Shown here: piece by piece, positions 18,198 through 26,622 of the stretch
How positions within the stretch are numbered: position 1 is the stretch's first letter
Layout: each line of letters opens with the position of its first letter
Source of the DNA: Rathayibacter iranicus NCPPB 2253 = VKM Ac-1602
GTDB taxonomy: Bacteria > Actinomycetota > Actinomycetes > Actinomycetales > Microbacteriaceae
Reading direction: 5' to 3'
Length of the DNA: 64,000 nt
Assembly (NCBI RefSeq): GCF_003149025.1
Contig: NZ_QGDV01000001.1
Span: forward strand, 248,001-312,000
Notes under the pieces: model-generated
The model's input: the letters and a program-made list of their open reading frames with translations, nothing else
Database searches by the model: none
Told to the model about the DNA's origin: nothing
Translations under genes and position numbers: made by a program

Positions 18198-19093
18198 GCC
18201 CAGGCTCCTTCGGAGGTGAGGGCGAGGAAGACGTTCTCGAGGGTCTGCGCGGTGACCTCGACGTCGCGAGCCTCGGTCCGGGTGAGCAGATGCCGGGCGA
18301 GTGTGTCGGAGTCGTCGGTGTGCACCGCGATCCGGTCACCCTGCGCATCGACGCTCGAGACTCGGGGGAGGGCGGCGAGTGCCGCAAGGTCGGCGTCGGG
18401 GAGAGTGGCGCGGACGATCCGCCCCGAGATGAGGTTCTTGATGCTGCTGGTCGTGCCGTCGGCGACGATGCGGCCCCGGCTCATCAGGATGATCCGGTCG
18501 GCATACTCGTCGGCCTCCTCGAGGTAGTGCGTCGCGAACAGGACCGTGCGGCCGCGGGCGGCGTCGGCGCGGATGGCGCCCCAGAACGCGCGGCGGCCCT
18601 CGACGTCCATGCCGGTCGTCGGCTCATCGAGCAGGAGCAGGCCCGGGTCCGGGAGCAGCGCCATCGCGAAGCGAAGGCGCTGCTGCTGGCCACCCGAACA
18701 CAGGCCGACCCGCCGGGAGGCGAGCTCGCCGATGCCGGCCCGGTCCAGGGCCTCCGCGATGGGCCGGGGGTCGGCGAACAGGCTCGCAGTGAGTTCGAGG
18801 GTCTCGCGCACGGTGAGGTCCTTGATCAGGCCCCCGGTCTGCAAGACGGCCGAGACCAGTCCGTGCGCAATGGCGGTGCGCGGCGGACGCCCGAAGACGC
18901 GCACCTCGCCGGTGTCCGGTGTCGAGAGGCCCAGGAGCATATCGATGGTCGTCGTCTTGCCCGCCCCGTTGGGTCCGAGGAACGCGACGATCTCGCCGGG
19001 TCGGACGGTGAGGTCCACGCCGGCGACGGCGGCGACGGAGCCGAAGTTCTTGGTGAGGGCGGTCGCCTGGACGGCGAGCAGGGTCGAGGTCAT
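18194..19093 (-). CDS. ABC transporter ATP-binding protein
   Basis: 299 aa. Walker A is GPNGAGKTTT, the signature reads CSGGQQQRL (a Cys where LSGGQ has Leu), Walker B is GLLLLDEPTTGMD, and the switch His lies in LFATHYLEEA. It supplies the ATPase for the adjacent permease. I chose the ATG at 19093 (MTSTLLAVQ); an upstream in-frame ATG at 19126 would add eleven residues unlike the family. Confidence 0.9.
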   Translation of the reverse strand: MTSTLLAVQATALTKNFGSVAAVAGVDLTVRPGEIVAFLGPNGAGKTTTIDMLLGLSTPDTGEVRVFGRPPRTAIAHGLVSAVLQTGGLIKDLTVRETLELTASLFADPRPIAEALDRAGIGELASRRVGLCSGGQQQRLRFAMALLPDPGLLLLDEPTTGMDVEGRRAFWGAIRADAARGRTVLFATHYLEEADEYADRIILMSRGRIVADGTTSSIKNLISGRIVRATLPDADLAALAALPRVSSVDAQGDRIAVHTDDSDTLARHLLTRTEARDVEVTAQTLENVFLALTSEGAWA

Positions 19094-19186
19094 GCCCCCA
19101 GCCTGTCCGCGCACGCGCTCACACACCCCGGCCCTCCGTCACCACCCGCCCATGACATCCGTCACCTCGCGAGGGTCGGCGGAGGG

Positions 19187-20041
19187 TCAGACGGGGCAGC
19201 CCGCGAAGAGGACAGCGTCGGAGGCGACGAGGTCGTCGAGGGTGAGCAGGCGGTCGAGATCGTGGCCCGCGGCCAGGGCGGCGGTTCGCTCGCCCACCGA
19301 CTGCGGGGCCAGGCGCCCCTCCATGACCCCGCCGAGGGCGCGGACGGCGCACGCAGCGACCACGCCCTCTGGAGTCCCGCCGACTCCGAGCACCAGGTCG
19401 ACGCGGCCGGCGGAGTCCGCCGCCTCGATCGCGACCGACACGTCGCCCTCGCCGCGCAGCTCAAGCGCGACCCCCGCCTCCCGGAGCGTCGCGATCAGCC
19501 CCACATGCCGCGGTTTGTCGAGCACCACCACGACCAGGTCGCCCACGGGCTTGCCCAGCGCGGCGGCCAGGCGAGAAGCATTCTCCCCTGGATCGAGATC
19601 GAGCGAGACGGCGCCGCGCCCGGCTCCGGAGCAGATCAGCTTGTCCATGTAGAAGACGTCCCGCGGGTCGAACATCGTGCCGCGCGGCGCGAGCGCGATG
19701 ACGCTCACCGAGCCAGGGAGGCCCTCTGCCGTGAGCCGAGTGCCATCGAGCGGATCGACCGCCACATCGCAGGAGGGAGCGGCGGCGCTGCCCAGTCGCT
19801 CGCCGTTCGCGAGCATGGGAGCGTCATCCTTCTCGCCCTCACCGATCACCACGACCCCTGCGAACGGTGCCTCGGCGAGCACTGCGCGCATGGCGGCAAC
19901 CGAGGCGGCGTCGGCCGCGAGCTTGTCGCCGCGCCCGTACCAACTGCGGGCCGCCTCGGCCGCCGCACGGACACTGGCGGCCACCGCCTCCTGCAGCTCG
20001 ACCGGGTAGGCGGCGGAGGCGATCAGCCGCACGCCGCTCAC
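19187..20041 (-). CDS. Short class II fructose-1,6-bisphosphatase-like protein
   Basis: 284 aa related to GlpX. The metal and substrate motifs survive: WYGRGDKLAADAAS, VIGEGEKDDAPML, and DPLDGTRLT where GlpX usually has DPxEGT. GVGGTPEGVVAACAVRALGG is the conserved mid-region. It stops at DAVLFAGCPV, roughly 40-50 residues before typical GlpX proteins end (the TGITDG segment and beyond are absent), and I see no continuation in another frame. It overlaps the anthranilate synthase gene by 4 nt, an unexpected partner. It may be a divergent paralogue with another phosphate-ester substrate rather than the gluconeogenic enzyme. Confidence 0.75.
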   Translation of the reverse strand: MSGVRLIASAAYPVELQEAVAASVRAAAEAARSWYGRGDKLAADAASVAAMRAVLAEAPFAGVVVIGEGEKDDAPMLANGERLGSAAAPSCDVAVDPLDGTRLTAEGLPGSVSVIALAPRGTMFDPRDVFYMDKLICSGAGRGAVSLDLDPGENASRLAAALGKPVGDLVVVVLDKPRHVGLIATLREAGVALELRGEGDVSVAIEAADSAGRVDLVLGVGGTPEGVVAACAVRALGGVMEGRLAPQSVGERTAALAAGHDLDRLLTLDDLVASDAVLFAGCPV

Positions 20042-21909
20042 GCGCGGCTGGGCTGCGCGGTCGCGGTGCGGACCAGCCGCTCCAGAGTGCGCAGGCCATC
20101 GGAGGAGAGCACCGACTCCAGGTGCCCCTGCACTGACGCGACGTGCTCGCCGCGCAGGGCGTTCACCACTCCCGTCTCTGCATCGGCCGAGACTTCGAGT
20201 CCGAGCTTCGGCGTGCGCTCGACGCCCAGGGCGAGTGCGGAGAAGGTGTTGTAGAAACCGATCGCCGCATCCTCGCCGAACACGTCAACGGCCAGTCGGA
20301 CGCCCTGGCGCGGAGCGGGCAGCGGCTCGACCGTCAGGCCGGCCAGCAGCGACAGCATCTGATGGCTCAGGCACACCGCTAGCAGCGGGCGCTTCGAGTC
20401 GAGACGCGCAGTCATCAGCTCGCGCAGGCGCGCGATTCGCGGCTCGGAGTGGTCACGCGGGTCGCCGGGGCCGGGGCCGAAAACGACGAGGTCATCGCTC
20501 AGCACGTCGTCGACCTCGGACCAGCGTTCGACCCGGGCGTCCATACCGAGGTGGCGCAGTTGATGCGCGAGCATCGTCGTGAACTGGTCCTCGTTGTCGA
20601 TGATGAGCGCAGTGTGTCCGGCCAGTCCGATGATGTGGTCGCGCGCCTGCGGTCGCAGCCAGAACGACGCGAGCCGCTCATTGCGCGCTTCGAGCGCCTC
20701 CTGCACGCCGGGCTGCGAGTTGAGGTCGATCGTGGGCGGCACGTCGCGGTGCGGCAGCAGACCCAGGGCCGAGAGCACGCCGGACGCCTTGGCACGCGTC
20801 TCGGCGACCTCGCCCTCTGGGGTGGAGTGGCGCACGAGCGTCGCGCCCGCCGGCACGGTGAGACGCCCGTCGGAACGGAGGTAGGCGGTGCGGATGAGGA
20901 TGGGCGCGTCGAGCGTGTATCCGCTCTCCTTCGGCTCGAAGAGCGCGAGCACGCCGGAGTAGTAGCCGCGTGGCTCCTTTTCGTACTCTGCGATCACAGC
21001 GCAGGCGTTCTCCATCGGTGAGCCGGTGACGGTCGGCGCGAACATCGTAAGGCGCAGAACCTCCCGGACGTCGAGGTCGGTGTATCCCTCGAGCAGGTAC
21101 TCCGTGTGGCTGAGCCGCGACATCTGCTTGAGGAACGGGCCGAGGATGCGGCCTCCGGCGGGGCAGACCGCGCTCATCATCTTCATCTCCTCGTCCACCA
21201 CCATGAAGAGTTCTTCGCTCTCCTTCACATCCGCGAGGAACGCGAGTACCTCCTCGCCGGTCGGACCGGCGCTGGGGTGGCGGAACGTACCACTGATGGG
21301 GTTCATCATCGCGACGCCGTCGCGCACCGAGACGTGTCGCTCGGGCGTCGCCCCGACCGCCGTGACGGTGGGGGAGCCGTTAGCGCCGGGGGTGTGGATG
21401 GCGAAGGTCCAATAGGCGCCCGACTCGTCGGTCAGCAGCCGGCGAAACCAGGCGAGCACCGCTGCCACCGCAGGAGCGTCGGTCTGCGCGACGAAGGCGC
21501 GGCTGATGACGAAGTTGGCGCCCTGCCCGCTCCCGATCTCTTTGTCGATCACTCGGCGGACGATGTCGGCGTACTCGTCGTCCGGGACATCGAAGCCGCG
21601 CTCCTGCACCGGGATCTCGCGTTCGGGCAGAAGGCGCAGCACTTCCTCCAGCGGCACGCTCTCGCGTTCGCGGACGACGAGGTTGCGCAGCGGTGCCCCG
21701 TCGTCCTTCGCCGCAAAGCCGCGCTCCCGCACCTGGCGATAGGGCACCAGGGTCAGCACGTCGTCGCCGTCGAGCGGGATATCGGCCAAACCCTCCACGT
21801 CGAGGACGTCACCGGTGAAGACGTCGACGTCGGGGCGCCCCTGGCGAAGGACGACCGCGAACGGCAGCGAGCCGTCGGAGGCGAGGATGCGGGAGAGGAG
21901 CGAGGTCAT
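20038..21909 (-). CDS. trpEG: Fused anthranilate synthase (TrpE-TrpG type)
   Basis: 623 aa. Residues about 80-420 form the chorismate-binding domain (GATPERHVSVRDGVAMMNPISGTFRH, EELFMVVDEEMKMMSAVC, LTMFAPTVTGSPMENACAVI), and residues about 432-623 are a glutamine amidotransferase with the nucleophile Cys in LLAVCLSHQ and the His/Glu pair in VQGHLESV. The domain order and CLSHQ motif recall PhzE-like enzymes as well as fused anthranilate synthases. The tandem-Trp leader peptide upstream argues for tryptophan biosynthesis. The ATG at 21909 is preferred because a longer frame would run through the attenuator hairpins. No other trp genes are adjacent. Confidence 0.85.
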   Translation of the reverse strand: MTSLLSRILASDGSLPFAVVLRQGRPDVDVFTGDVLDVEGLADIPLDGDDVLTLVPYRQVRERGFAAKDDGAPLRNLVVRERESVPLEEVLRLLPEREIPVQERGFDVPDDEYADIVRRVIDKEIGSGQGANFVISRAFVAQTDAPAVAAVLAWFRRLLTDESGAYWTFAIHTPGANGSPTVTAVGATPERHVSVRDGVAMMNPISGTFRHPSAGPTGEEVLAFLADVKESEELFMVVDEEMKMMSAVCPAGGRILGPFLKQMSRLSHTEYLLEGYTDLDVREVLRLTMFAPTVTGSPMENACAVIAEYEKEPRGYYSGVLALFEPKESGYTLDAPILIRTAYLRSDGRLTVPAGATLVRHSTPEGEVAETRAKASGVLSALGLLPHRDVPPTIDLNSQPGVQEALEARNERLASFWLRPQARDHIIGLAGHTALIIDNEDQFTTMLAHQLRHLGMDARVERWSEVDDVLSDDLVVFGPGPGDPRDHSEPRIARLRELMTARLDSKRPLLAVCLSHQMLSLLAGLTVEPLPAPRQGVRLAVDVFGEDAAIGFYNTFSALALGVERTPKLGLEVSADAETGVVNALRGEHVASVQGHLESVLSSDGLRTLERLVRTATAQPSRA

Positions 21910-21956
21910 CGTGGTCCTTGAGGGTCGTGCCCCACCCGGGCCCTGACATGCAGAAC

Positions 21957-21977
21957 GACCGCCCGGAGGAGGCGGTC
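21957..21977 (-). terminator. Attenuator hairpin of the trp leader
   Basis: GACCGCC and GGCGGTC form a perfect 7-bp stem between the leader peptide and the anthranilate synthase start. The downstream transcript (GTTCTGC) is not T-rich, so termination would be of the weak actinobacterial type. Its arms share sequence with the hairpin at 22001-22021, so alternative pairing is possible. Confidence 0.55.
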
Positions 21978-22000
21978 GAGTGCGAGGGTCTGCGCGCGTC

Positions 22001-22021
22001 GGTCCGCCTAGGAGGCGGTCC
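22001..22021 (-). promoter_or_regulatory. First hairpin of the trp leader
   Basis: GGTCCGCC and AGGCGGTCC can pair; the hairpin begins right after the two Trp codons and contains the leader stop codon. A ribosome stalled on the Trp codons would block it, as in classical attenuation. Confidence 0.5.
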
Positions 22022-22049
22022 ACCAGGGGCTTGGGATCAACGCGGGCAC
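22008..22049 (-). CDS. trpL: Trp leader peptide with tandem Trp codons
   Basis: 13 codons from a GTG: (M)PALIPSPWWTAS, then TAG. The two adjacent TGG codons and the following mutually exclusive hairpins are the hallmarks of tryptophan attenuation. The GTG lies 6 nt behind TAGACT, so the leader mRNA is itself leaderless. Too short for ordinary gene callers. Confidence 0.72.
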   Translation of the reverse strand: MPALIPSPWWTAS

Positions 22050-22055
22050 GGAGGG

Positions 22056-22085
22056 AGTCTAGGGGACGCGTTCGCGAGCGGCCAA
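22056..22085 (-). promoter_or_regulatory. Promoter of the trp leader/anthranilate synthase unit
   Basis: -35-like TTGGCC (22085-22080), 18-nt spacer, -10 TAGACT (22061-22056), placing +1 at the leader GTG at 22049. Confidence 0.55.
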
Positions 22086-22092
22086 GCGGAGA

Positions 22093-22866
22093 TCAGGCGG
22101 TGACGCACACGGCGTCGATCGGTTCACCTCGCAGGGTGCGCAGCAGGAGCGTCGCACCCGCTGTCGCCGCGGGCATGGCGACGACAGCGCCACCCGGGAT
22201 GAGGAACGCGAGGTAGACGGCGACCCCGAATCCGAGCGAGACGGCCCGGTGCTCGGCAAGGAGTTGCCGCCGCTGCGCGAGCGAAAGCCCACGAGCATCA
22301 CCCGCGAATCCGGTCAGCTCGAGCGCGAGCGCCCGCCCGCCGACGAGGGCGCCGGCGATGAGCCCGATGATCGATCCGATCACGGGCACGAGGCCCAGCA
22401 GCACCAGGATCGCTCCGACCCCGATCGACGTCGCGACGAGCACGGCACAGTCGCGGAGCCCTCGACCAAGCCCGCGCCAGAAGCCAGTCTCGTGCTCGTC
22501 CGGGACACCGCCGAGCCCGTCCTCGACGCGGCGCCAGATCCGCTCGTAGAAGGGGTCCCCGACGAGCAGCGTGACCGCGGCGAAGAGAACCACGCCGAGT
22601 GCGACGATCGCTCCGACCGCCGCGACGGCAAGCAGGAGCCGCGTGGTGGTGGCCCAGCCCTGCTCCCAGCCGTCGGCGAAGGGCGTGAGCGCGGTCACTA
22701 CGTCCTGAACGCGCGTCAGCACGAAGACCAGCACGCCGACGAAGACCAGTCCGACGATCAGCGGAGGGATCGCCCCGAGGAGCATCGCGCGCGGCGAGCG
22801 CCCCCAGGTGCGAAAGCCGCGGAGGAACAATCGAGCGCCGAGGCCGAGGTCACGCAGGACGGTCAT
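22093..22866 (-). CDS. EI24 domain-containing membrane protein
   Basis: 257 aa, CysZ/EI24-like. Four or five strong helices are seen; the conserved FYERIWRRVEDGLGG motif lies in the middle loop and the segment PVIGSIIGLIAGALVGGRALALELTG follows. CysZ proteins move sulfate, but most actinobacterial members are uncharacterised. The ATG at 22866 fits the family start (VLRDLGLGARLFLRGFRTW). Its stop is separated by about 8 nt from the promoter region of the trp leader unit downstream, so it may be transcribed separately. Confidence 0.82.
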   Translation of the reverse strand: MTVLRDLGLGARLFLRGFRTWGRSPRAMLLGAIPPLIVGLVFVGVLVFVLTRVQDVVTALTPFADGWEQGWATTTRLLLAVAAVGAIVALGVVLFAAVTLLVGDPFYERIWRRVEDGLGGVPDEHETGFWRGLGRGLRDCAVLVATSIGVGAILVLLGLVPVIGSIIGLIAGALVGGRALALELTGFAGDARGLSLAQRRQLLAEHRAVSLGFGVAVYLAFLIPGGAVVAMPAATAGATLLLRTLRGEPIDAVCVTA

Positions 22867-23089
22867 TCCCTGATCCTCGCAGGGTCCGGGACCGTGCTGC
22901 CCCTGTGTTTCTGCGCGCTTCGCGCCACGCATCGAGGACGACCATCTGAGTATGGGATTCTGTCCGCGCTCCTCCACAGCGGAAAAAAGACCGGCTTCTG
23001 TCCACAGCCCGGTCCGGATCCGGGCGGGGGGAGGCGTCGATGTCGGTGCCGCCTGGTGGGCTTGCCACCTCGAACGATTGGTGCGAAAC
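22867..23089. other. Intergenic, divergent region
   Basis: Between two divergent genes. No tRNA, repeat or clear terminator is seen; it should hold both promoters. Confidence 0.35.
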
Positions 23090-23401
23090 GTGGACGGACG
23101 ACAGGACGACAGAAACAATGAGTGCCCGCGGTGGTGCGTGGGCGAGCATGACGAAGCGGCGGCGGCCGGGCAGCGGCTACACCGCTCGCAGGCGCGCTCG
23201 CTCCCGGTGGTGCTGTGGGCGGGCGAGAGTGAACCCTCCGCTGCGACAGTGCACCTCTCGGTGTGCCGTCCCGGAACTCACGGCGAGGACCGCCTGCGCC
23301 TCGAGGCGGACGGGATCGGCGAACTCGACCTCGACCTCAGCTCGGCGGCGCGACTCGTCGGTGCGGCCGACGTGGTGCTGCGGCTACTCGAGGCCCGCTG
23401 A
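23090..23401 (+). CDS. Small DUF6907-like protein
   Basis: About 103 aa from a GTG at 23090. The N-terminal NNECPRWCVGEHDE with two Cys and a downstream His (RLHRSQ) resembles the short CPxWC...H...H proteins grouped as DUF6907 in actinobacteria. Those proteins are uncharacterised and are often found beside small regulators. It is convergent with the XRE-type regulator and their ends overlap by 18 nt. Exact start uncertain. Confidence 0.5.
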   Translation: MDGRQDDRNNECPRWCVGEHDEAAAAGQRLHRSQARSLPVVLWAGESEPSAATVHLSVCRPGTHGEDRLRLEADGIGELDLDLSSAARLVGAADVVLRLLEAR

Positions 23402-23668
23402 TGAGCGCGGCGGATTCGGCGGCAGAAGATCGATCAGGTCGATCTGGAGCGCCTCGCACAGCGCGAGCAGAGTGTGCAGTGTCGGGTTCGCGGGCGAGCC
23501 CGGCTTCGACTCGCCCTTCTCGAACTTCTGGTACGTGTAGCCGGCGAGGCCCGCTGCATGGGCGATCCGCTCTTGGCTGGCGCCCAGGGCGATACGGGCA
23601 CGGTGCATATTCGTGCCGAGCTCGCGGGCGTACGTCGCCCAGTCGCGCTCGGGTGTGGGTGTCGACAT
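23384..23668 (-). CDS. XRE-family HTH regulator
   Basis: 94 aa. A single helix-turn-helix domain spans about residues 18-75 (RIALGASQERIAHAAGLAGYTYQKFEKGES, then TLHTLLALCEALQIDLIDLL). No sensor domain. The ATG at 23668 is the first start that gives a family-like N terminus. Its target is unknown; the neighbouring small zinc-finger-like protein and the dehydratase genes are candidates by position only. Confidence 0.8.
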   Translation of the reverse strand: MSTPTPERDWATYARELGTNMHRARIALGASQERIAHAAGLAGYTYQKFEKGESKPGSPANPTLHTLLALCEALQIDLIDLLPPNPPRSSAGLE

Positions 23669-23802
23669 GCCCGCCAGCTTCGAAGATGTTGGGCTGCCGG
23701 TCAGCCATATACAGATGGGTAATATTCGATGGTCATACCGGAATGGCCCGATCGTGCCGCGATGGAGCCGGAATGCGCCAAAGTACGCCACGTGGCAGCG
23801 CC

Positions 23803-23808
23803 TAGTAT
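23803..23808 (+). promoter_or_regulatory. -10 box TAGTAT for a leaderless transcript
   Basis: TAGTAT lies at -12 to -7 of the GTG at 23815. Confidence 0.55.
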
Positions 23809-23814
23809 TGCCGA

Positions 23815-24261
23815 GTGTCAGTGAATCCCGAACTCGTCGGGCGCCTCTTCGCGCCCACGGAGCCCTATCAGGTGGGACGCGAAAAGGTGCGCGAATTCGC
23901 GCGGGCCGTCTCTGCGACTTCTCCTCTCCATCACGACGTCGAAGCTGCGCGCGCCGCCGGTTACCCCGACCTCGTCGCTCCGCCCACCTTCTCCGTCGTC
24001 GTGCAGGAGTCCACCCTCGCGCAGCTTCTCGCCGAGCCCGACGGCGGCATCGACTTCAGCCGAGTCGTGCACGGCGACCAGCGCTTCAGCCTCAGCCGCC
24101 CCGTCGTGGCCGGCGACGAGCTGACCGCAACCCTGTCGGTCGCGAGCATTAAGAAGCTCGGCGCGCACTCGATGGTCACCACCGAGTCGCGGATGGTCGA
24201 CGCGCGCGGCGAGCATGTCGTCACGGCGATCTCCACCCTCGTAGTAAGGGGCGACGAATGA
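23815..24261 (+). CDS. HadA-like FAS1 dehydratase-domain protein
   Basis: 148 aa, MaoC N-terminal/FAS1-like hotdog fold (NPELVGRLFAPTEPYQVGREKVREFARAV; TFSVVVQE; VVHGDQRFSLSRPVVAGDEL). In mycobacteria the related HadA is the substrate-binding half of the 3-hydroxyacyl-ACP dehydratase; HadB, encoded by the overlapping next gene, carries the catalytic residues. In Microbacteriaceae the physiological role is less clear. The GTG start follows a leaderless -10 box. Confidence 0.85.
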   Translation: MSVNPELVGRLFAPTEPYQVGREKVREFARAVSATSPLHHDVEAARAAGYPDLVAPPTFSVVVQESTLAQLLAEPDGGIDFSRVVHGDQRFSLSRPVVAGDELTATLSVASIKKLGAHSMVTTESRMVDARGEHVVTAISTLVVRGDE

Positions 24262-24689
24262 GCGCAACGCTTCCCGCCTTCGCTGAGCTGAGTGTTGGCC
24301 AGGTCGTCGCCGAGAACCGGTTCGCGATTGATCGGGGCACTCTCGTTCGCTATGCGGGTGCCTCGGGAGACTTCAACCCCATCCACTATCGCGACGACAT
24401 CGCGGCCGAGGTTGGCCTCCCCGGCGTCCTCGCCCACGGGATGCTCACGATGGGCACGGCCGTGCAGGTCGTCGTCGACTGGGTCGGCGACCCGGGACGC
24501 GTCATCGACTACCAAGTGCGCTTCACGCGCCCGGTCGTCATCGACGCCCAGGACGGCGCCGCCATCGAGGTCGTCGCAAAGGTCGGCGCGCTCGACCCTG
24601 ACCAGGGCGCAGTCCGCATCGACCTTGCCGTGTCCGTCGCAGGCCAGACTGTGCTCGGCAAGGCGCAGGCCCTGGTCCGACTCTCGTGA
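24258..24689 (+). CDS. HadB-like MaoC-family dehydratase
   Basis: 143 aa hotdog-fold enoyl hydratase/dehydratase. The catalytic motif GDFNPIHYRDDIA (Asp and His) is intact, followed by GLPGVLAHGMLTMG. It overlaps the upstream subunit by 4 nt and ends 10 nt before murB. Together the pair should dehydrate 3-hydroxyacyl thioesters; the link to MurB is conserved positional context in actinobacteria, not a shared pathway. Confidence 0.88.
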   Translation: MSATLPAFAELSVGQVVAENRFAIDRGTLVRYAGASGDFNPIHYRDDIAAEVGLPGVLAHGMLTMGTAVQVVVDWVGDPGRVIDYQVRFTRPVVIDAQDGAAIEVVAKVGALDPDQGAVRIDLAVSVAGQTVLGKAQALVRLS

Positions 24690-24699
24690 TCGCCTCCCG

Positions 24700-25752
24700 A
24701 TGACCGCGCCTCTCCTCTCCGCCCTCACGACCCTGCACGTCGGGGGTCCGGCCGAACGCCTCCTCGAACCCGCCACCGAGGCGGAACTCGTCGCGACGCT
24801 GGTGAGCGTGTGGTCCGAGGACGAGCCGTGGTTGCTGCTCGGCGGCGGCTCGAACCTGCTCGTGGGGGACGAGGGCGTCGAGGGGACAGTCGTCCGGGTG
24901 CGGACCACGGGCGTCGAGCAGCTGCCGTCCGACAAGCCCGGCCAGGTCCGGCTCCGAGTGCAGGCGGGGGAGTCATGGGACGGCCTCGTCGCGACGACCG
25001 TCGAGCATGGCTGGGCCGGACTCGAGGCTCTGAGCGGCATCCCGGGGACGGTCGGCGCCTCGCCGGTGCAAAACATTGGCGCCTACGGGCAGGAACTCTC
25101 CGACACGCTCCTCGCCGTCGACTTCCTCGACGAGGGCACGCGCGAGCCCGTCCGGCTGACCGCGGCCGACCTCGAGTTGGGCTACCGCACCTCGATCGTC
25201 AAGCAGGGTCGTCGCGGTGCCGTGCTGGCCGTCGAGTTCGGTCTCGAAGAGGCGGGAGCCGACGAGATCGGCGCACCCGTCGCCTACGCGCAGCTCGCTT
25301 CTGCGCTCGGGGTTGCCCTCGGCGCGCGGGTCTCGCTCGCGCAGGTGCGCGAGACAGTGCTGCGGCTGCGGGCCGCAAAGGGCATGGTGCTCGATCCGAC
25401 AGATCCCGACACCGCCAGCGCCGGCTCCTTCTTCACCAACCCCCTGGTCACCACCGCGTTCGCGGAGGCGCTGCCCTCCGAGGCGCCGCGCTGGCCCGTT
25501 GTCGCTCCCGGCGCAGACCTGGTCAAGCTCAGCGCAGCCTGGCTGATCGAGCACGCCGGAGTTGCCCGTGGTTTCGCGCTGCCCGGCTCGCGCGCGGCCG
25601 TGTCGAGCAAGCACACGCTCGCTCTCACGAATCGCGGAGGGGCGACGGCCGCGCAGGTCGCCGAACTCGCCCGCTTCGTGCAGAGCCGGGTCCTGGCCGA
25701 GTTCGGCGTGCTCCTGCACCCTGAGCCCGTGGTCGTCGGCACGTCCGTCTGA
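24700..25752 (+). CDS. murB: UDP-N-acetylmuramate dehydrogenase MurB
   Basis: 350 aa, NADPH-dependent reductase that makes UDP-MurNAc in peptidoglycan synthesis, FAD-bound. Motifs: LGGGSNLLVGDEGVEGTVV (FAD site), GLEALSGIPGTVGASPVQNIGAYG, YRTSIVKQ, and the catalytic SAGSFFTNP with Ser as proton donor; the last catalytic Glu lies in LHPEPVVVG. The ATG at 24700 is 10 nt after the hadB-like stop; a longer open frame upstream is the shadow of that gene. Confidence 0.92.
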   Translation: MTAPLLSALTTLHVGGPAERLLEPATEAELVATLVSVWSEDEPWLLLGGGSNLLVGDEGVEGTVVRVRTTGVEQLPSDKPGQVRLRVQAGESWDGLVATTVEHGWAGLEALSGIPGTVGASPVQNIGAYGQELSDTLLAVDFLDEGTREPVRLTAADLELGYRTSIVKQGRRGAVLAVEFGLEEAGADEIGAPVAYAQLASALGVALGARVSLAQVRETVLRLRAAKGMVLDPTDPDTASAGSFFTNPLVTTAFAEALPSEAPRWPVVAPGADLVKLSAAWLIEHAGVARGFALPGSRAAVSSKHTLALTNRGGATAAQVAELARFVQSRVLAEFGVLLHPEPVVVGTSV

Positions 25753-25767
25753 GTGCGCGCGAGGGTC

Positions 25768-26622
25768 TCAGCTATCGCGGCGGATCCAGCGGAAACCGAA
25801 GCGGCACGCGATCAGGCCGACGATCAGCCAGATACCGAGCACGAGCGCGATCCCGCTGAGATCCCAGGAGCCGCCGACCTCCGCCTCCTCGAAGCCGCTG
25901 GGGAGGAACACGGCGCGCATCCCCTGGGCGATCCACTTCAGCGGGAACACGCTCGCCGTGTTCTGCAGCCAGTCGGGCAGCGTGGTGAACGACAGGTACG
26001 AGCCCGAGATGAATTGCAGCACCAGCAGCGGCGGCACGATCACCGCCGTCGCGCTCTTGCCGGAGCGGGGCAGCGCTGAGACGGCAATGCCGAGGATCGC
26101 CGCCGTCGCCACTCCGGCGAGGTAGACCCAGGCGAAGGTCGCCCAGCGGCCGCTATCGCTGGGCAGCTCGACCGAGAAGACCGTGGCAGCCACGATCAGG
26201 AGCAGCGCCGTCTGCGCGAGGCTCGTCACCAGCACCTGGCCGAACTTTCCAAGGAAATAGCTGAACACAGGGAGCGGAGTGCCCGCGAGGCGCTTGAGCG
26301 TGCCGTCGCTGCGCTCGACGGCGATGTCGACGCCGAGGTTCTGCACTCCGGACAGGAGGATGCCGGCCGCGGCCAAGCCCGGCACGTAATACTCCGCCAT
26401 CGGGATCCCCGGGTCCTGCGGGTTCGCCTGCATCACGGCGTTGTCGCCGAACGCGACCGAGAAGATCGTCAGCAGCAGCACCGGGAAAAGGAAGGTGAAG
26501 AACACCTGATCCGGTGCCCGAAAGTAGGAGCGGATCTCGTAGCGAGCCCGGGACAGGCCCAGTCGGATCGTTCTCCCCGGACCGGTGGGGAGCGCGCGGG
26601 GGCGAGTGGCGACGGCGGTCAT
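25768..26622 (-). CDS. ABC-2 type transporter permease
   Basis: 284 aa, six predicted helices. The cytosolic N terminus (RYEIRSYFRAPDQVFFTFLFPVLLLTIFSVAFG) and the C-terminal SFTTLPDWLQNTASVFPLKWIAQGMRAVF are typical of the DrrB-like permease family. It overlaps its ATPase gene by 4 nt. The cargo is unknown. Confidence 0.88.
   Translation of the reverse strand: MTAVATRPRALPTGPGRTIRLGLSRARYEIRSYFRAPDQVFFTFLFPVLLLTIFSVAFGDNAVMQANPQDPGIPMAEYYVPGLAAAGILLSGVQNLGVDIAVERSDGTLKRLAGTPLPVFSYFLGKFGQVLVTSLAQTALLLIVAATVFSVELPSDSGRWATFAWVYLAGVATAAILGIAVSALPRSGKSATAVIVPPLLVLQFISGSYLSFTTLPDWLQNTASVFPLKWIAQGMRAVFLPSGFEEAEVGGSWDLSGIALVLGIWLIVGLIACRFGFRWIRRDS

Noticed and set aside
19119-19187. Frameshift hiding the missing C terminus of the FBPase-like protein
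   Set aside because: The other two minus-strand frames after the stop do not resemble the GlpX C terminus, so I treat the protein as short rather than frameshifted.
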